From Bacillota bacterium (GTDB lineage: Bacteria > Bacillota > Bacilli > Alicyclobacillales > SLC66): a stretch of 36,702 bases of DNA. Position numbers and translations under genes: made by a program. The notes under the pieces were generated by a model. The model had not been told where the DNA came from. It was given only the letters and a program-made list of their open reading frames with translations, and did not search any database. The DNA lies in assembly GCA_021846285.1 (NCBI GenBank), contig JAJZCB010000033.1:1-36702 (forward strand), in the 5' to 3' direction. Positions 1-7,473 of this stretch are shown here, piece after piece. The stretch's first letter is position 1. The number at the start of each line of letters is the position of its first letter.

Positions 1-1
1 G

Positions 2-3000
2 TTCCTGCTGGCCATCGTGATACTGGGCGTCGCCGCTTATGTTCAATTGCCGGTCAGGCGATTGCCGAGCGTCAATTTCCCCCATATCACCGTCGTTCTG
101 TCTGACCCAGGCGCGGGTCCGAGCACGATTCGCACGCAAATGCTCGACCCTGTGGAGAACGCCCTGACCAAAGTGGGCGGCATTGTGACCATGACGGGCA
201 CCGCCCGCACTGGCAATGGACGCATCGGACTGCGTTTCCCAGGCGGCACGGATGTCAATCAGGAAGCTGTCCAGGTCGCCAATGTCGTCAATCAGATGGC
301 CGCATCCCTGCCTGCGGGATCACTGCCTCCTGTCATCCTGAAGGCCGATCCAAATGCGCTGCCCGTCATGAGCGTCGCCCTTTACGGATCGCAGAACCAG
401 TCCACCATGTACAACCTCGCCAGTCAGACGGTCGCTCCCGCGCTGTCGACCGTACCTGGCGTCGCCGCGGTGAACATGATCGGCGGTCGCCCCCTGCAGG
501 TGAATGTTACCCTGCAGGCCGCCAGCATGGAGCAGTACGGTCTCACGCTGGCGCAGGTGAAATCTGCGATCGCAACGCAAAACAGCGCCGCTCCCGGCGG
601 CGCTGTGCAGCAGGGCAGCCAGACGAATCCGGTGCAGGTGACGGGTCAGGCGGGGAGCCTTGCCCAACTTGGACAGATGGAGATTACCGCACACGGTCGA
701 ATGATCCCGCTTGCTGACCTCGGCGCGATTGCTCAGGGCTATCCCCCCGTCACCACACTCAGCCACCTGAGCGGCAAGACAGCGATCGGTTTTGTGATCA
801 GCGTACAATCCAACGCCAACACACTGCAAACCGCACAAAACGTGCGCAACGCAATCGCCCGGCTGCAGAGTTCCCTGCCAAAAGACGCCCACCTCGTCAT
901 CACGGGCGACGTCACGACCTACACGCGCCAGGCGATGACCGCCACACAGGGTGATCTGTTTTTGGGAATTTTGGCTGCGGGCATCATGATCCTGATCTGG
1001 TTGCATCGCCTGCGCATGACTTTCGTCGTGCTGCTCACCATTCCGACGACGCTGTGCGCCACGTTTCTCGCCATGTACGCCGTCGGCTTTTCCATCGACA
1101 TGATCAGCCTGCTTGCGCTCGGCCTTCTGATCGGGATTCTTGTCGACGACGCGATCGTCGTCCTGGAAAGCATCACACGCCGACGCGCCAACGGTCTCGG
1201 CGCTTCGGACGCGGCCTACCAGGGCCGCATGGAGATCGCGGGGGCCGCAGTCGCCATCACTCTCACGGATGTCGTGGTCTACGCTCCCGTCGCATTCATG
1301 CAAGGCACCATTGGACAACTGTTTCGTGAATTTGGCCTCACCATCGTATTCGCATCGCTGTTTTCATTGTTCGTCTCGTTTACGCTCACTCCGCTGCTCG
1401 CCGCCCATTTCGTCTGGAAAAGAGGCGCTTGCGAACAGCGGGGCCGCTTCGTCCGGTGGTGGGACGCCCGCTTCGAGCGATTGCGCGACACCTACGAACG
1501 CACACTTCGGTACGCGCTCCGCAACACCCTGTTGATCGCAGCCGTGGTCCTGGCAGCCGTCGCCTTTGACCTGACTGCGGTGCGCGCAGGATGGGTTCCC
1601 ACCACCTATACGCCCAAGCAGAATTCCTCTGTACTGTTTGTAAACGCGCAGATGCCAGTGGGCGCCAGCATCAATACGACAGGTTCGGCCGTTGACGCTT
1701 TGGCCGCGCGAATCCAGCGTATCCCTGGCGTTAAGGATGTCTTCTCGACGACCGGGTTTGGCAACGGATCCCTGACGGCGCAAAATATCGGCCGCCTGAC
1801 CGTCGATCTGAGTTCCCACACAGCGCTGACGGCTGCTGCACTCGCGTCTCTGGTGGACAATGTCGCCCTGCAGATCCCCGGCCTCAAAATCCAGACCAGC
1901 GCTCCCAACGCGCTGCTGAGCGGCGGCGGTGGGGGCGGCGGAGCGCTGTCCGTCGTGTTGCGCGGTCCGTCCATGAGCACGCTGCAGACACTGTCTGACC
2001 AAGTCATCCTTGCATTGCAGAAGATTCCAGGCATCACGAACCCGGTGAGCACCGCGCAAAGCACACAGCCAACCCTGTCCCTGCAGGTCAATCCGCAAGC
2101 GGTCGCGGCCTATTCGCTCAGTGGTCGCGCAGTCGGAACGGCCATTCATTCGCTGCTTCAGGGCACCGCCGCATCGCAATATCGGCCCAATCCAAACACG
2201 GTCTCCGAACCTATCGTTTTGCAGGTGTCCACGCAGTCCGCGGCGTCCATACCGGCCGTGCCACCCGCACCGTCAACGCAGTCCGCCCAACCAACATCGG
2301 CCGTTGGCGGTCAGGGACTCTCTTTGCAACAGTTGCTGAATCTGCCCATCGCGACCTCCGGAGGCGCGCCTGTCACCCTCGGCCAGGTGGCCGCCCTATC
2401 GCTCACCGCGTCTCCAGCCAAAGAGCAGGAGTACAATCGCGAGTTGTCGGTACAGATCACGGCGAATACTGGCGGGCAACCACTGGGAGTGATCGCGCAG
2501 GAAACCAAGACGGCCCTGGCCAAAATGTCCGTGCCGGCCGGCTTCTCCTACCAGTTCAATGGCGCGATTCAACAGAAGTCACGCGCGTTCGGACCGCTCG
2601 GAAGTGCGCTCAAGCTCTCCATCCTGTTGATTTACATGTTGCTCGCGGCGCTCTATGAGAGTTTTTTGGATCCGCTGGCGGTGATCATCACACTGCCGCT
2701 CGCTCTGACCGGATCGCTTTTGGGACTGCTGATCACCGGAGTTCCCTTGAGCCTGTACGCATTCATTGCCATCATCATGTTGACCGGACTGGTGGCAAAA
2801 AACGCGATCCTGCTGATCGACTACGCAAAGCGCGCCACGCGCGAGCGTGATATTGACATGACGGAAGCGCTGGTTGAAGCTGGTCGTACGCGCCTGCGAC
2901 CGATCCTCATGACTACGGGAACGATCACGCTCGCCATGCTTCCGCTCGCTTTGCCGCTCGGCGCAGGAGTCTCGGAGCGCATGCCCATGGCCGTCGTGCT

Positions 3001-3154
3001 CATTGGCGGCATGCTGAGCGGCACACTGCTGACACTGATTGTACTGCCTGTGGTCTATCTCAAACTGGTTCAGGTGAAGAACGCCTTAATGCTCATTCCC
3101 GTGTTTCAGCTTCGGCGCTACAAGTACAGACACAAGGGCCAGGACGCCCAGTAA
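2..3154 (+). CDS. RND-family (HAE1/AcrB-like) multidrug efflux transporter, 5' end cut by window
   Basis: Inner-membrane proton-driven exporter of the resistance-nodulation-division family. The frame is open from base 2, so the roughly 20 N-terminal residues lie outside the window; the GTG at 17 is internal, because the residues before it (FLLAIV) already belong to the first membrane helix. The family layout is visible: TM1, a large porter domain with the PGA turn (DPGAGPS), a block of helices carrying VDDAIVVLES (the two Asp residues of the proton relay), a second porter half with a run of seven glycines (SGGGGGGG), and a second helix block with GLVAKNAILLIDYAK (the relay Lys). The usual Asn of VVLEN is Ser here. 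Length (about 1050 plus the missing part) matches full-length pumps. In Gram-positive bacteria such pumps act without a TolC partner. Substrate unknown. The family call is secure. Confidence 0.95.
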   Translation, partial: FLLAIVILGVAAYVQLPVRRLPSVNFPHITVVLSDPGAGPSTIRTQMLDPVENALTKVGGIVTMTGTARTGNGRIGLRFPGGTDVNQEAVQVANVVNQMAASLPAGSLPPVILKADPNALPVMSVALYGSQNQSTMYNLASQTVAPALSTVPGVAAVNMIGGRPLQVNVTLQAASMEQYGLTLAQVKSAIATQNSAAPGGAVQQGSQTNPVQVTGQAGSLAQLGQMEITAHGRMIPLADLGAIAQGYPPVTTLSHLSGKTAIGFVISVQSNANTLQTAQNVRNAIARLQSSLPKDAHLVITGDVTTYTRQAMTATQGDLFLGILAAGIMILIWLHRLRMTFVVLLTIPTTLCATFLAMYAVGFSIDMISLLALGLLIGILVDDAIVVLESITRRRANGLGASDAAYQGRMEIAGAAVAITLTDVVVYAPVAFMQGTIGQLFREFGLTIVFASLFSLFVSFTLTPLLAAHFVWKRGACEQRGRFVRWWDARFERLRDTYERTLRYALRNTLLIAAVVLAAVAFDLTAVRAGWVPTTYTPKQNSSVLFVNAQMPVGASINTTGSAVDALAARIQRIPGVKDVFSTTGFGNGSLTAQNIGRLTVDLSSHTALTAAALASLVDNVALQIPGLKIQTSAPNALLSGGGGGGGALSVVLRGPSMSTLQTLSDQVILALQKIPGITNPVSTAQSTQPTLSLQVNPQAVAAYSLSGRAVGTAIHSLLQGTAASQYRPNPNTVSEPIVLQVSTQSAASIPAVPPAPSTQSAQPTSAVGGQGLSLQQLLNLPIATSGGAPVTLGQVAALSLTASPAKEQEYNRELSVQITANTGGQPLGVIAQETKTALAKMSVPAGFSYQFNGAIQQKSRAFGPLGSALKLSILLIYMLLAALYESFLDPLAVIITLPLALTGSLLGLLITGVPLSLYAFIAIIMLTGLVAKNAILLIDYAKRATRERDIDMTEALVEAGRTRLRPILMTTGTITLAMLPLALPLGAGVSERMPMAVVLIGGMLSGTLLTLIVLPVVYLKLVQVKNALMLIPVFQLRRYKYRHKGQDAQ

Positions 3155-3192
3155 CATGTAGGTTGGAACGGGCTGGAGGAATGCGAGCAAAA

Positions 3193-3225
3193 GGAATAGC
3201 CCTTCTGTTTATAAAGGGCTATTCC
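3193..3225 (+). terminator. Terminator-like hairpin after the RND gene
   Basis: A 12-bp perfect inverted repeat (GGAATAGCCCTT / AAGGGCTATTCC) lies 38 bases after the RND stop codon. A U-tract is lacking, and the half-motif GAGCTATTCC recurs just downstream at 3234. It probably ends or stabilises the pump transcript. Confidence 0.5.
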
Positions 3226-3277
3226 CATGTGAAGAGCTATTCCGAAAAACTCCGTAACCAGCATCGCCGCATCTCTG

Positions 3278-3940
3278 TCAACGTGCGTTGATCAGATGAA
3301 CGACTTCTTTCCGGAGGATTTGCGCACTGACTTTATGTTTTTCATGCGCAGTCCGATAAGCCACGAGATCCTTCACGAGTACTGGTTCACTGACATGCGC
3401 GGCAGCCGCCATTCTGACAATGGATTCACCGCTGCGCAATTTGGATTTCACTTCCTTGGCGCTCAGGCGGGTCAGCTTCGCCACCTCTTTGAGAAGCCCT
3501 CCAGAGAGCGCCGTAGTGCGATGACGGCTGAGATTCGGATCTGCCATCCATACCGGCAACGATGCGTCCACTCTTTTCTCCAGCGCAGCAGCCTTGGCCG
3601 CCGTGAGATGCTTGCCCTTGATCTCCACGGCCGCCCGATCACGCACCAGCGCTTCCAGTTCACTGAGCAGTCGCGGCCGCGAGATCTTGGCCGCCAGCGC
3701 CAGATCCAGCAACGTCTTGTGATGACGCAGGTCGATGCTCAAAACCTGCGGTTTTACATGCAAAAATGCTGCCATTTGCGGGCTGTGTATGACACTTTGC
3801 ACAATCGCAGGCGCCTGTTTCGGGTGCGCCTTAGGTTTGGCAGTGGCGGCGAATGCGCCGCTCTGCATTACGGGAAGCGCGACGATCGCCGTCAGGGCCA
3901 ATGCCGCACCGATCCGCGCTATGTTCATTGCTCGTTTCAT
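3278..3940 (-). CDS. Secreted alanine/lysine-rich protein with two internal helical repeats (paralogue 1)
   Basis: A 220-residue exported protein of unknown function. I place the start at the ATG at 3940 (MKRAMNIAR), because GGAGGG lies six bases before it; the upstream in-frame ATG overlaps that ribosome site. Residues 1-31 form a signal peptide (basic n-region, hydrophobic core, AFAA cleavage site). Residues about 60-99 and 156-195 are two copies of one helical module of the pattern L-x-V-x(6)-LR-x(3)-(T/S)-(L/I)-(L/V)-x(2)-A-x-(A)-x-(I/V)-S-x(3)-L(L/V), which resembles the small 'GVS' repeats common in exported Firmicute and actinobacterial proteins. A close paralogue lies at 7474-8136, with about nine in ten residues the same; the C-terminal module is almost unchanged and the middle has drifted. 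Convergent with the RND gene. A cell-wall or surface role is possible but unproven. Confidence 0.85.
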   Translation of the reverse strand: MKRAMNIARIGAALALTAIVALPVMQSGAFAATAKPKAHPKQAPAIVQSVIHSPQMAAFLHVKPQVLSIDLRHHKTLLDLALAAKISRPRLLSELEALVRDRAAVEIKGKHLTAAKAAALEKRVDASLPVWMADPNLSRHRTTALSGGLLKEVAKLTRLSAKEVKSKLRSGESIVRMAAAAHVSEPVLVKDLVAYRTAHEKHKVSAQILRKEVVHLINAR

Positions 3941-3964
3941 GCTTCGTCCCTCCATCTTGTTTGA

Positions 3965-3977
3965 CCCGCTATACGGG
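3965..3977 (-). promoter_or_regulatory. Conserved leader hairpin before secreted-protein gene, copy 1
   Basis: On the minus strand the leader holds CCCGT-ATA-GCGGG, a 5-bp stem with a G.U pair, 24 bases before the start codon. The copy at 8162 has CCCGC-ATA-GCGGG, so the only change keeps pairing. The surrounding GGTTCG and GGGACGAAGC stretches are also kept. It does not match a riboswitch class I recognise. Confidence 0.45.
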
Positions 3978-4077
3978 CGAACCAGTAAGGAGCGATATCC
4001 ACGTTAGCGCCGTACGCCGCACATCGTGATGTCATTACGGCAGCGGCCTAAGACGTGTAACGCAAATGTCGTTCTAC

Positions 4078-4426
4078 TACCGTTTGCAATTTTCGAATCT
4101 TTACTACTTGAAATCTAGTGAAGAGGTGAAATGACCTACCGTGGCACTCGACCGTCAAAGACATTCGGCAGATAATTTTTCATGCGGGCGAAACCGGTCA
4201 ACCACTTGTATCGTCTAATCAATGTGTGGATCCATAGTTGCATGGTTCAGTGGACATTGACGATCAGAAACTAAACATGGTGCCTGGTTTCTAATTGCGT
4301 GTCCAAACGTGACGAGGTAATGCCGCGGCGTAGAATGAGTGTCAGGAGAACGAATCCGACTCGATTGCTGCGGGTGATAACCTGCTGGCGACGTGTAATC
4401 ACGCTTGAAAGGGGGAGTGAACAACT
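4078..4426. other. Intergenic region between divergent secreted-protein and lipoprotein genes
   Basis: About 350 bases without a convincing ORF. It must hold the promoters of the minus-strand gene at 3940 and the plus-strand gene at 4427. I see no clear -35/-10 pair. A strong ribosome site (AAAGGGGGAG) precedes 4427. The first 40-50 bases still weakly match the sequence after the 71-bp element in the duplicate locus (8341 onward). Confidence 0.5.
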
Positions 4427-5299
4427 ATGAAACTGGGAACAAGTTCTGTCATACGCGGTGTGATGGCGAGTCTGTCCATCGTGTTTCTGGTTGGTTGTCA
4501 ATCGGAAGCCAGTCAGGCGACTGGTCGTGGCTCGAATCAACCGGTTGCAACGCCAAACCTCGCACACGCTGACAAGAACTCCACAAGTGCGCATGCACTG
4601 CCTGTGGTCAAAATTCGCGGTGTGTCGTATCGTCTGCCAGTGTCTCGTTCGGCAGACCTGCAACTGTTTCAGTATGTGCCGGTTAAAGGGGGGATCGTGT
4701 GGGTGATGCCAATGCCCGTCAAACCATCCCGATATCCGAACCAGCTTCCGACGTATCTTGGATCTCAGTGGAAACTGTATTTCACTCCCATGCCGGATGC
4801 CACACGAAATTTGTCGGCTCATGCGCATCTGATTGGCGAAGTGCCCGTCGTCATTGTGTCCCGGTACGGCTTGCGTACAATTCAGACCATTTGGTCACTT
4901 TCCGTCAGCAGTTCTTATGTTCTTGTGCGCGTGTACAATGACCCTACAAATGCTGCCCAAATGTTTGCGACCATGTACGATGCAAATCTCCTACATCCAG
5001 ACCAAGCAACGCTGGCCGAATTGACAACTTATACTCCTGGGGGCGGGGGCGTGTTTACGCGAACTTGGGTGCTGCCTGGGTATTTCGTGGCGGTGGTGGA
5101 AGAACCTTCACCCGTAGGGAGAGCGATGCGGGCGTTCGCCGACATATCGCTTTTGGCAACGGGCAAAACGGTTTCCGTGCGTCTTCCGGCGTATAAGCAA
5201 TTCCCCAATAACTCCAGATGGCCGAGCGTCGAAATGGAGGGGCGCAGCATCGTATTTCTGTATGGCCATCATGTGCTCGCCAGGTATCCGACGCATTAA
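4427..5299 (+). CDS. Predicted lipoprotein, function unknown
   Basis: 290 residues. The N-terminus is a lipoprotein signal peptide: a basic n-region with Arg10, a hydrophobic stretch and the lipobox LVGC with Cys24 as the expected lipidated residue, so the product should sit on the outer face of the cytoplasmic membrane. The mature part is beta-rich in character, with hydrophobic strands such as EVPVVIVSRYGLRTIQTIW and a glycine cluster (PGGGGVF). I recognise no catalytic motif. The start is supported by AAAGGGGGAG about nine bases upstream. It is followed 90 bp later by another exported protein on the same strand, so the two may form an operon. DUF4367-like or anti-sigma-type extracellular domains are possible, but I cannot show it. 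Confidence 0.8.
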   Translation: MKLGTSSVIRGVMASLSIVFLVGCQSEASQATGRGSNQPVATPNLAHADKNSTSAHALPVVKIRGVSYRLPVSRSADLQLFQYVPVKGGIVWVMPMPVKPSRYPNQLPTYLGSQWKLYFTPMPDATRNLSAHAHLIGEVPVVIVSRYGLRTIQTIWSLSVSSSYVLVRVYNDPTNAAQMFATMYDANLLHPDQATLAELTTYTPGGGGVFTRTWVLPGYFVAVVEEPSPVGRAMRAFADISLLATGKTVSVRLPAYKQFPNNSRWPSVEMEGRSIVFLYGHHVLARYPTH

Positions 5300-5389
5300 G
5301 TAGAGCATCGTCGGTTCGTTATCCGCAACGGTATACCATGCAGGCGGCCATAGATTCGGGAAGAATTGTTCCCCGAGGGGGTGGCAAAG

Positions 5390-6145
5390 TTGAAACGACT
5401 GTTCTCGGTGTCTTTAGGGGCTATACTAACGGGAACGTCTCTTTTGATAAACGGTGGCATGTTCGCGCATGTCAGAGCGACGGGATCGAACAGGATTCCG
5501 GTTACGGACATCGCCATGACTGCATCCATGGCGCGTCAGCACACATTTTCTTCAATGCCGCCAACACGAATAGCTTCGTATCATCCGATTAAGAAAAATG
5601 CACATGAGATCCAAACCACGGCGGGCGACATACTCCTCGACCCAAGCGCAGTGACCGATAAACTGTTGCGACTTTTCTATGTTCGTGATGGACATCGGGT
5701 TCTGCTCGATACGATCCGAAGTTCTGGTTGGAAACGGATCGATCAATGGGAACAGACTGGAGATTACCTGGCTCTCCTGGTGGGGTTCCCGACTGGTCGT
5801 CAGCCTGCTACGGGCGATTTCGGATACGAGCTTCGCATCTACGATTTGGCTACACATCGCCTTCTCCTGAAAAGCCAAGAGGATATCCTGTCACAATATG
5901 ATCTGTCTAATGGATACTGCGTCAATTGGAGTACGCTGGTATATCCTGAGAAACTCTTGGTATCTGTATCGGTGTACAATCTTCGCGCTGGGAAAATGGT
6001 ACACTTATTCGCTCCCGACAACTATGCTGGAGGACCCATTGTCCTATGGCATGATCGCCTGTTTCTGAAAGAAGTGAAGCGTTCTGGTGTTAAGTATGTC
6101 ACGTCCATTCCTCTTCCGTCTCGATGGATTCCGTTCACTAAATAA
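5390..6145 (+). CDS. Predicted exported protein, function unknown
   Basis: The best start is the TTG at 5390 (MKRLFSVSLG), nine bases after GAGGGG (5375-5380); earlier in-frame TTG and GTG codons lie on or before that ribosome site. The 251-residue product starts with a typical signal peptide (KR, then about 20 hydrophobic residues, cleavage near FAHVRA). The mature part carries beta-propeller-like elements such as YELRIYDLATHRLLL and ends PLPSRWIPFTK, reminiscent of WD/YVTN-type extracellular strands; this is a likeness, not a family assignment. It follows the lipoprotein gene on the same strand and is closed by a strong terminator at 6154, so the pair is probably one transcription unit. Confidence 0.75.
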   Translation: MKRLFSVSLGAILTGTSLLINGGMFAHVRATGSNRIPVTDIAMTASMARQHTFSSMPPTRIASYHPIKKNAHEIQTTAGDILLDPSAVTDKLLRLFYVRDGHRVLLDTIRSSGWKRIDQWEQTGDYLALLVGFPTGRQPATGDFGYELRIYDLATHRLLLKSQEDILSQYDLSNGYCVNWSTLVYPEKLLVSVSVYNLRAGKMVHLFAPDNYAGGPIVLWHDRLFLKEVKRSGVKYVTSIPLPSRWIPFTK

Positions 6146-6153
6146 AATCGATG

Positions 6154-6198
6154 AACGATAGGGTAGCGTAGAGCCACCCTATCGTTATCTCTTTCTCC
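6154..6198 (+). terminator. Rho-independent terminator
   Basis: An 11-bp perfect stem (AACGATAGGGT at 6154-6164, ACCCTATCGTT at 6176-6186) with an 11-base loop is followed by a T-rich tail (ATCTCTTTCTCC). It lies 9 bases after the exported-protein stop codon. Confidence 0.85.
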
Positions 6199-6200
6199 TG

Positions 6201-6371
6201 TCAGATGGGGATGCAGTTATATGGGCTGAGACAGCTGCTCGTAATTGTCTCGTACAGCGCACAACCGACATAGCCGCATCCGTTGCAACCGTCGCAATCG
6301 TCGTTTGGAACTGTGGGAGCACATGTACTGTAATAGGGACCGTTTATAAATGGGGCTACAAACCTAGACAC
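6201..6371 (-). CDS. Possible cysteine-rich small protein, C-terminal remnant
   Basis: The minus-strand frame ending at 6201 encodes a peptide with seven Cys in its last 36 residues (CAPTVPNDDCDGCNGC, then GYVGC and two more), a composition that is hard to get by chance. The frame is open to 6515, but its upstream part runs antisense to an IS3 stub and an iscB relic, so the true 5' end is probably lost. The coordinate given is the first plausible GTG (VSRFVAPF), which has no ribosome site. It may be a broken Cys-rich surface, spore or metal-binding protein. Low confidence. Confidence 0.3.
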   Translation of the reverse strand: MSRFVAPFINGPYYSTCAPTVPNDDCDGCNGCGYVGCALYETITSSCLSPYNCIPI

Positions 6372-6395
6372 GAAAAAAGGAGCTGCTAAGGTAGG

Positions 6396-6476
6396 TTGAC
6401 AACCAGGAAAAGGTATTTCGCAGACCGAAAAGTCCAGGCTGTGCTGGAAGTTCTCAAGGAACAGAAACAGATCTGA
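6396..6476 (+). pseudogene. IS3-family transposase OrfA, N-terminal stub
   Basis: The frame starting at the TTG at 6396 reads TTRKRYFADRKVQAVLEVLK and then EQKQI before a stop. This is the start of an IS3-group OrfA helix-turn-helix protein, whose family pattern is (K)RY(S/T)xEFKxQxVLEVLKxxK. The rest of OrfA, OrfB and the IS ends are missing, and the sequence changes around 6470 into the iscB remnant in another frame. It is therefore a deletion scar. Confidence 0.6.
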
Positions 6477-7104
6477 TCGGGTGTCGAATTTGGCGCTCGC
6501 CTGCCACGAATGCAATCAGGAAAAAGGAACGCAAACGGCGGAGGAATACGGATTTCCTCACATCCAGGAGCAGGCGAAAAAGCCGCTCAGGGATGCGGCG
6601 ATGATGAACGCCACGCGCTGGCGGCTCTTGAAGAGGCTGAAAGAGACGGGGTTGCCTGTGGAGTGCAGAACGGGTGCGCGAACCAAGATGCAGCGGATTG
6701 CGCACGAACTGCCGAAGGAGCACTACTAGGATGCGTTGTGCATCGGCGCAAGCACGCCGGAAGTTTTTACTTCTTTGCCCTCCTACGTACAGGTTTGGAG
6801 TGCGAAGGGGCGGGGAAGCCGCAAGATGTGCAAAACAAATAATTGCGGATTCCCGATTTCCCATCGAAGCCGAAGCAAGGCTTCCAAGACTGTTGGAACG
6901 GGCGATTTGGTCCTTGTTGATTTCATCCGCAAGGGTAAACACGTCGTCGGGAAGGGGCGTGTCAAGGGGGCGCGTGCAGATGGGCGCCTGGCTGTGATTT
7001 TGCCGGGTCACGAGAAGCCGATCGAAGGAAAGGCTGTCGCTCTCCGCATACGAGTCCTCGGCAGGAACGATGGTTGGGTCTATGTACAGAAACATATTTC
7101 CTGA
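6472..7104 (+). pseudogene. iscB: IscB-type RNA-guided nuclease (IS200/IS605 accessory protein), 5'-truncated and with in-frame amber codon
   Basis: One reading frame from 6472 to 7104 encodes the C-terminal half of IscB. It starts inside the HNH domain (SDRVSNLALACHECNQEKG), continues through the linker and the RuvC-III motif (KEHY-stop-DALCIGAS, family form HxxDA), and ends in the usual C-terminal domain with GRGSRKMCKTNNCGFP and TGDLVLVDFIRKGKHVVGKG. A TAG at 6727-6729 stands where a Tyr codon (TAC) is expected, and the frame is otherwise intact on both sides. RuvC-I, the bridge helix, RuvC-II and the catalytic start of HNH are gone, replaced by an IS3 stub. No guide-RNA (omegaRNA) region is recognisable upstream. 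The relic is dead as a full nuclease. Confidence 0.85.
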
Positions 7105-7124
7105 CTCGAAAGAAGTGCAAAGAC

Positions 7125-7193
7125 TCTCTACCCGGAAGATCGCCGCAGGCGTATTTTCTTCCCGGTTGTTGGTGCTGCGAAGCAGCATGAAAG
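7125..7193. repeat. Double-hairpin repeat element, unit 1
   Basis: This unit of about 68 bp begins 20 bases after the iscB relic. It contains hairpin H1 (outer GGAAGA/TCTTCC around CGCC-GCA-GGCG), the conserved link CCCGGTTGTTGG, and hairpin H2 (TGCTGC-GAA-GCAGCA, six perfect pairs). It is followed head-to-tail by unit 2 and the start of a third unit. Confidence 0.8.
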
Positions 7194-7261
7194 TCTATCC
7201 CGAAAAATCGCCGCAGGCGCATTTTCTTCCCGGTTGTTGGTGCCGCGAAGCGCCATGAATG
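7194..7261. repeat. Double-hairpin repeat element, unit 2 (tandem)
   Basis: Same order as unit 1, with CGCC-GCA-GGCG in H1. H2 is TGCCGC-GAA-GCGCCA, which retains five of six pairs and has a C.C mismatch, as if caught between the pairings of units 1 and 3. A further partial unit starts at 7262 (TCTATCCCGGAAATACGG) and then loses similarity. Confidence 0.75.
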
Positions 7262-7437
7262 TCTATCCCGGAAATACGGTGGTCCCTGCCTGTCAGGACG
7301 GATCATGCATGCCGCTGTCGCTAAACTCGCGACGGACACAATATATATCTCCTCCCCGAGCGCGCCTTGTATCTGCGAAAAATCTTGCAGCGCCTTTGTC
7401 ATTCCCTGATGATGCCTCGCAGCGGCAAGGCGGTCTG
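7262..7437. other. Non-coding stretch between repeat units and duplicated locus
   Basis: I see the first ~20 bases of a third repeat unit and then unassigned sequence. No ORF here has a ribosome site or a recognisable product. Confidence 0.4.
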
Positions 7438-7473
7438 TCCCAAAACTCCGCCGCCTGCGTCACTGCCCCTCCA

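Larger units (their letters stand above)
3243..4077. repeat. Duplicated locus, copy 1 (about 830 bp)
   Basis: This segment matches 7438-8268 from just beyond the 3' end of the secreted-protein gene, through the whole gene, to its leader and upstream region. The flank similarity is weaker than in the gene but clear (for example AAAACTCCG and the palindrome around the stop codon on the left; GACCCGCTAT and CAAATGTCG on the right). Copy 1 carries no hairpin insertion, so it serves as the empty-site reference for the 71-bp element at 8270. Confidence 0.85.

Noticed and set aside
320-1318. Long minus-strand frame inside the RND gene
   Set aside because: It is a shadow of the G+C-rich pump gene, with His/Asp/Arg-biased composition and no recognisable fold.
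1364-2179. Minus-strand frame in the RND gene
   Set aside because: Antisense shadow; the RND translation explains every base.
3941-4080. c-di-AMP (ydaO) or c-di-GMP riboswitch in the secreted-protein leader
   Set aside because: Core motifs of both classes were looked for and not found; only a small conserved hairpin is present.
4271-4828. Minus-strand frame opposite the lipoprotein gene
   Set aside because: The plus-strand gene has a lipobox, a ribosome site and sensible composition; the minus frame has none of these.
6510-6997. Overlapping plus-strand frames in the iscB remnant
   Set aside because: They are alternative frames of the iscB relic; only the 6472-7104 frame gives HNH and RuvC-III motifs.
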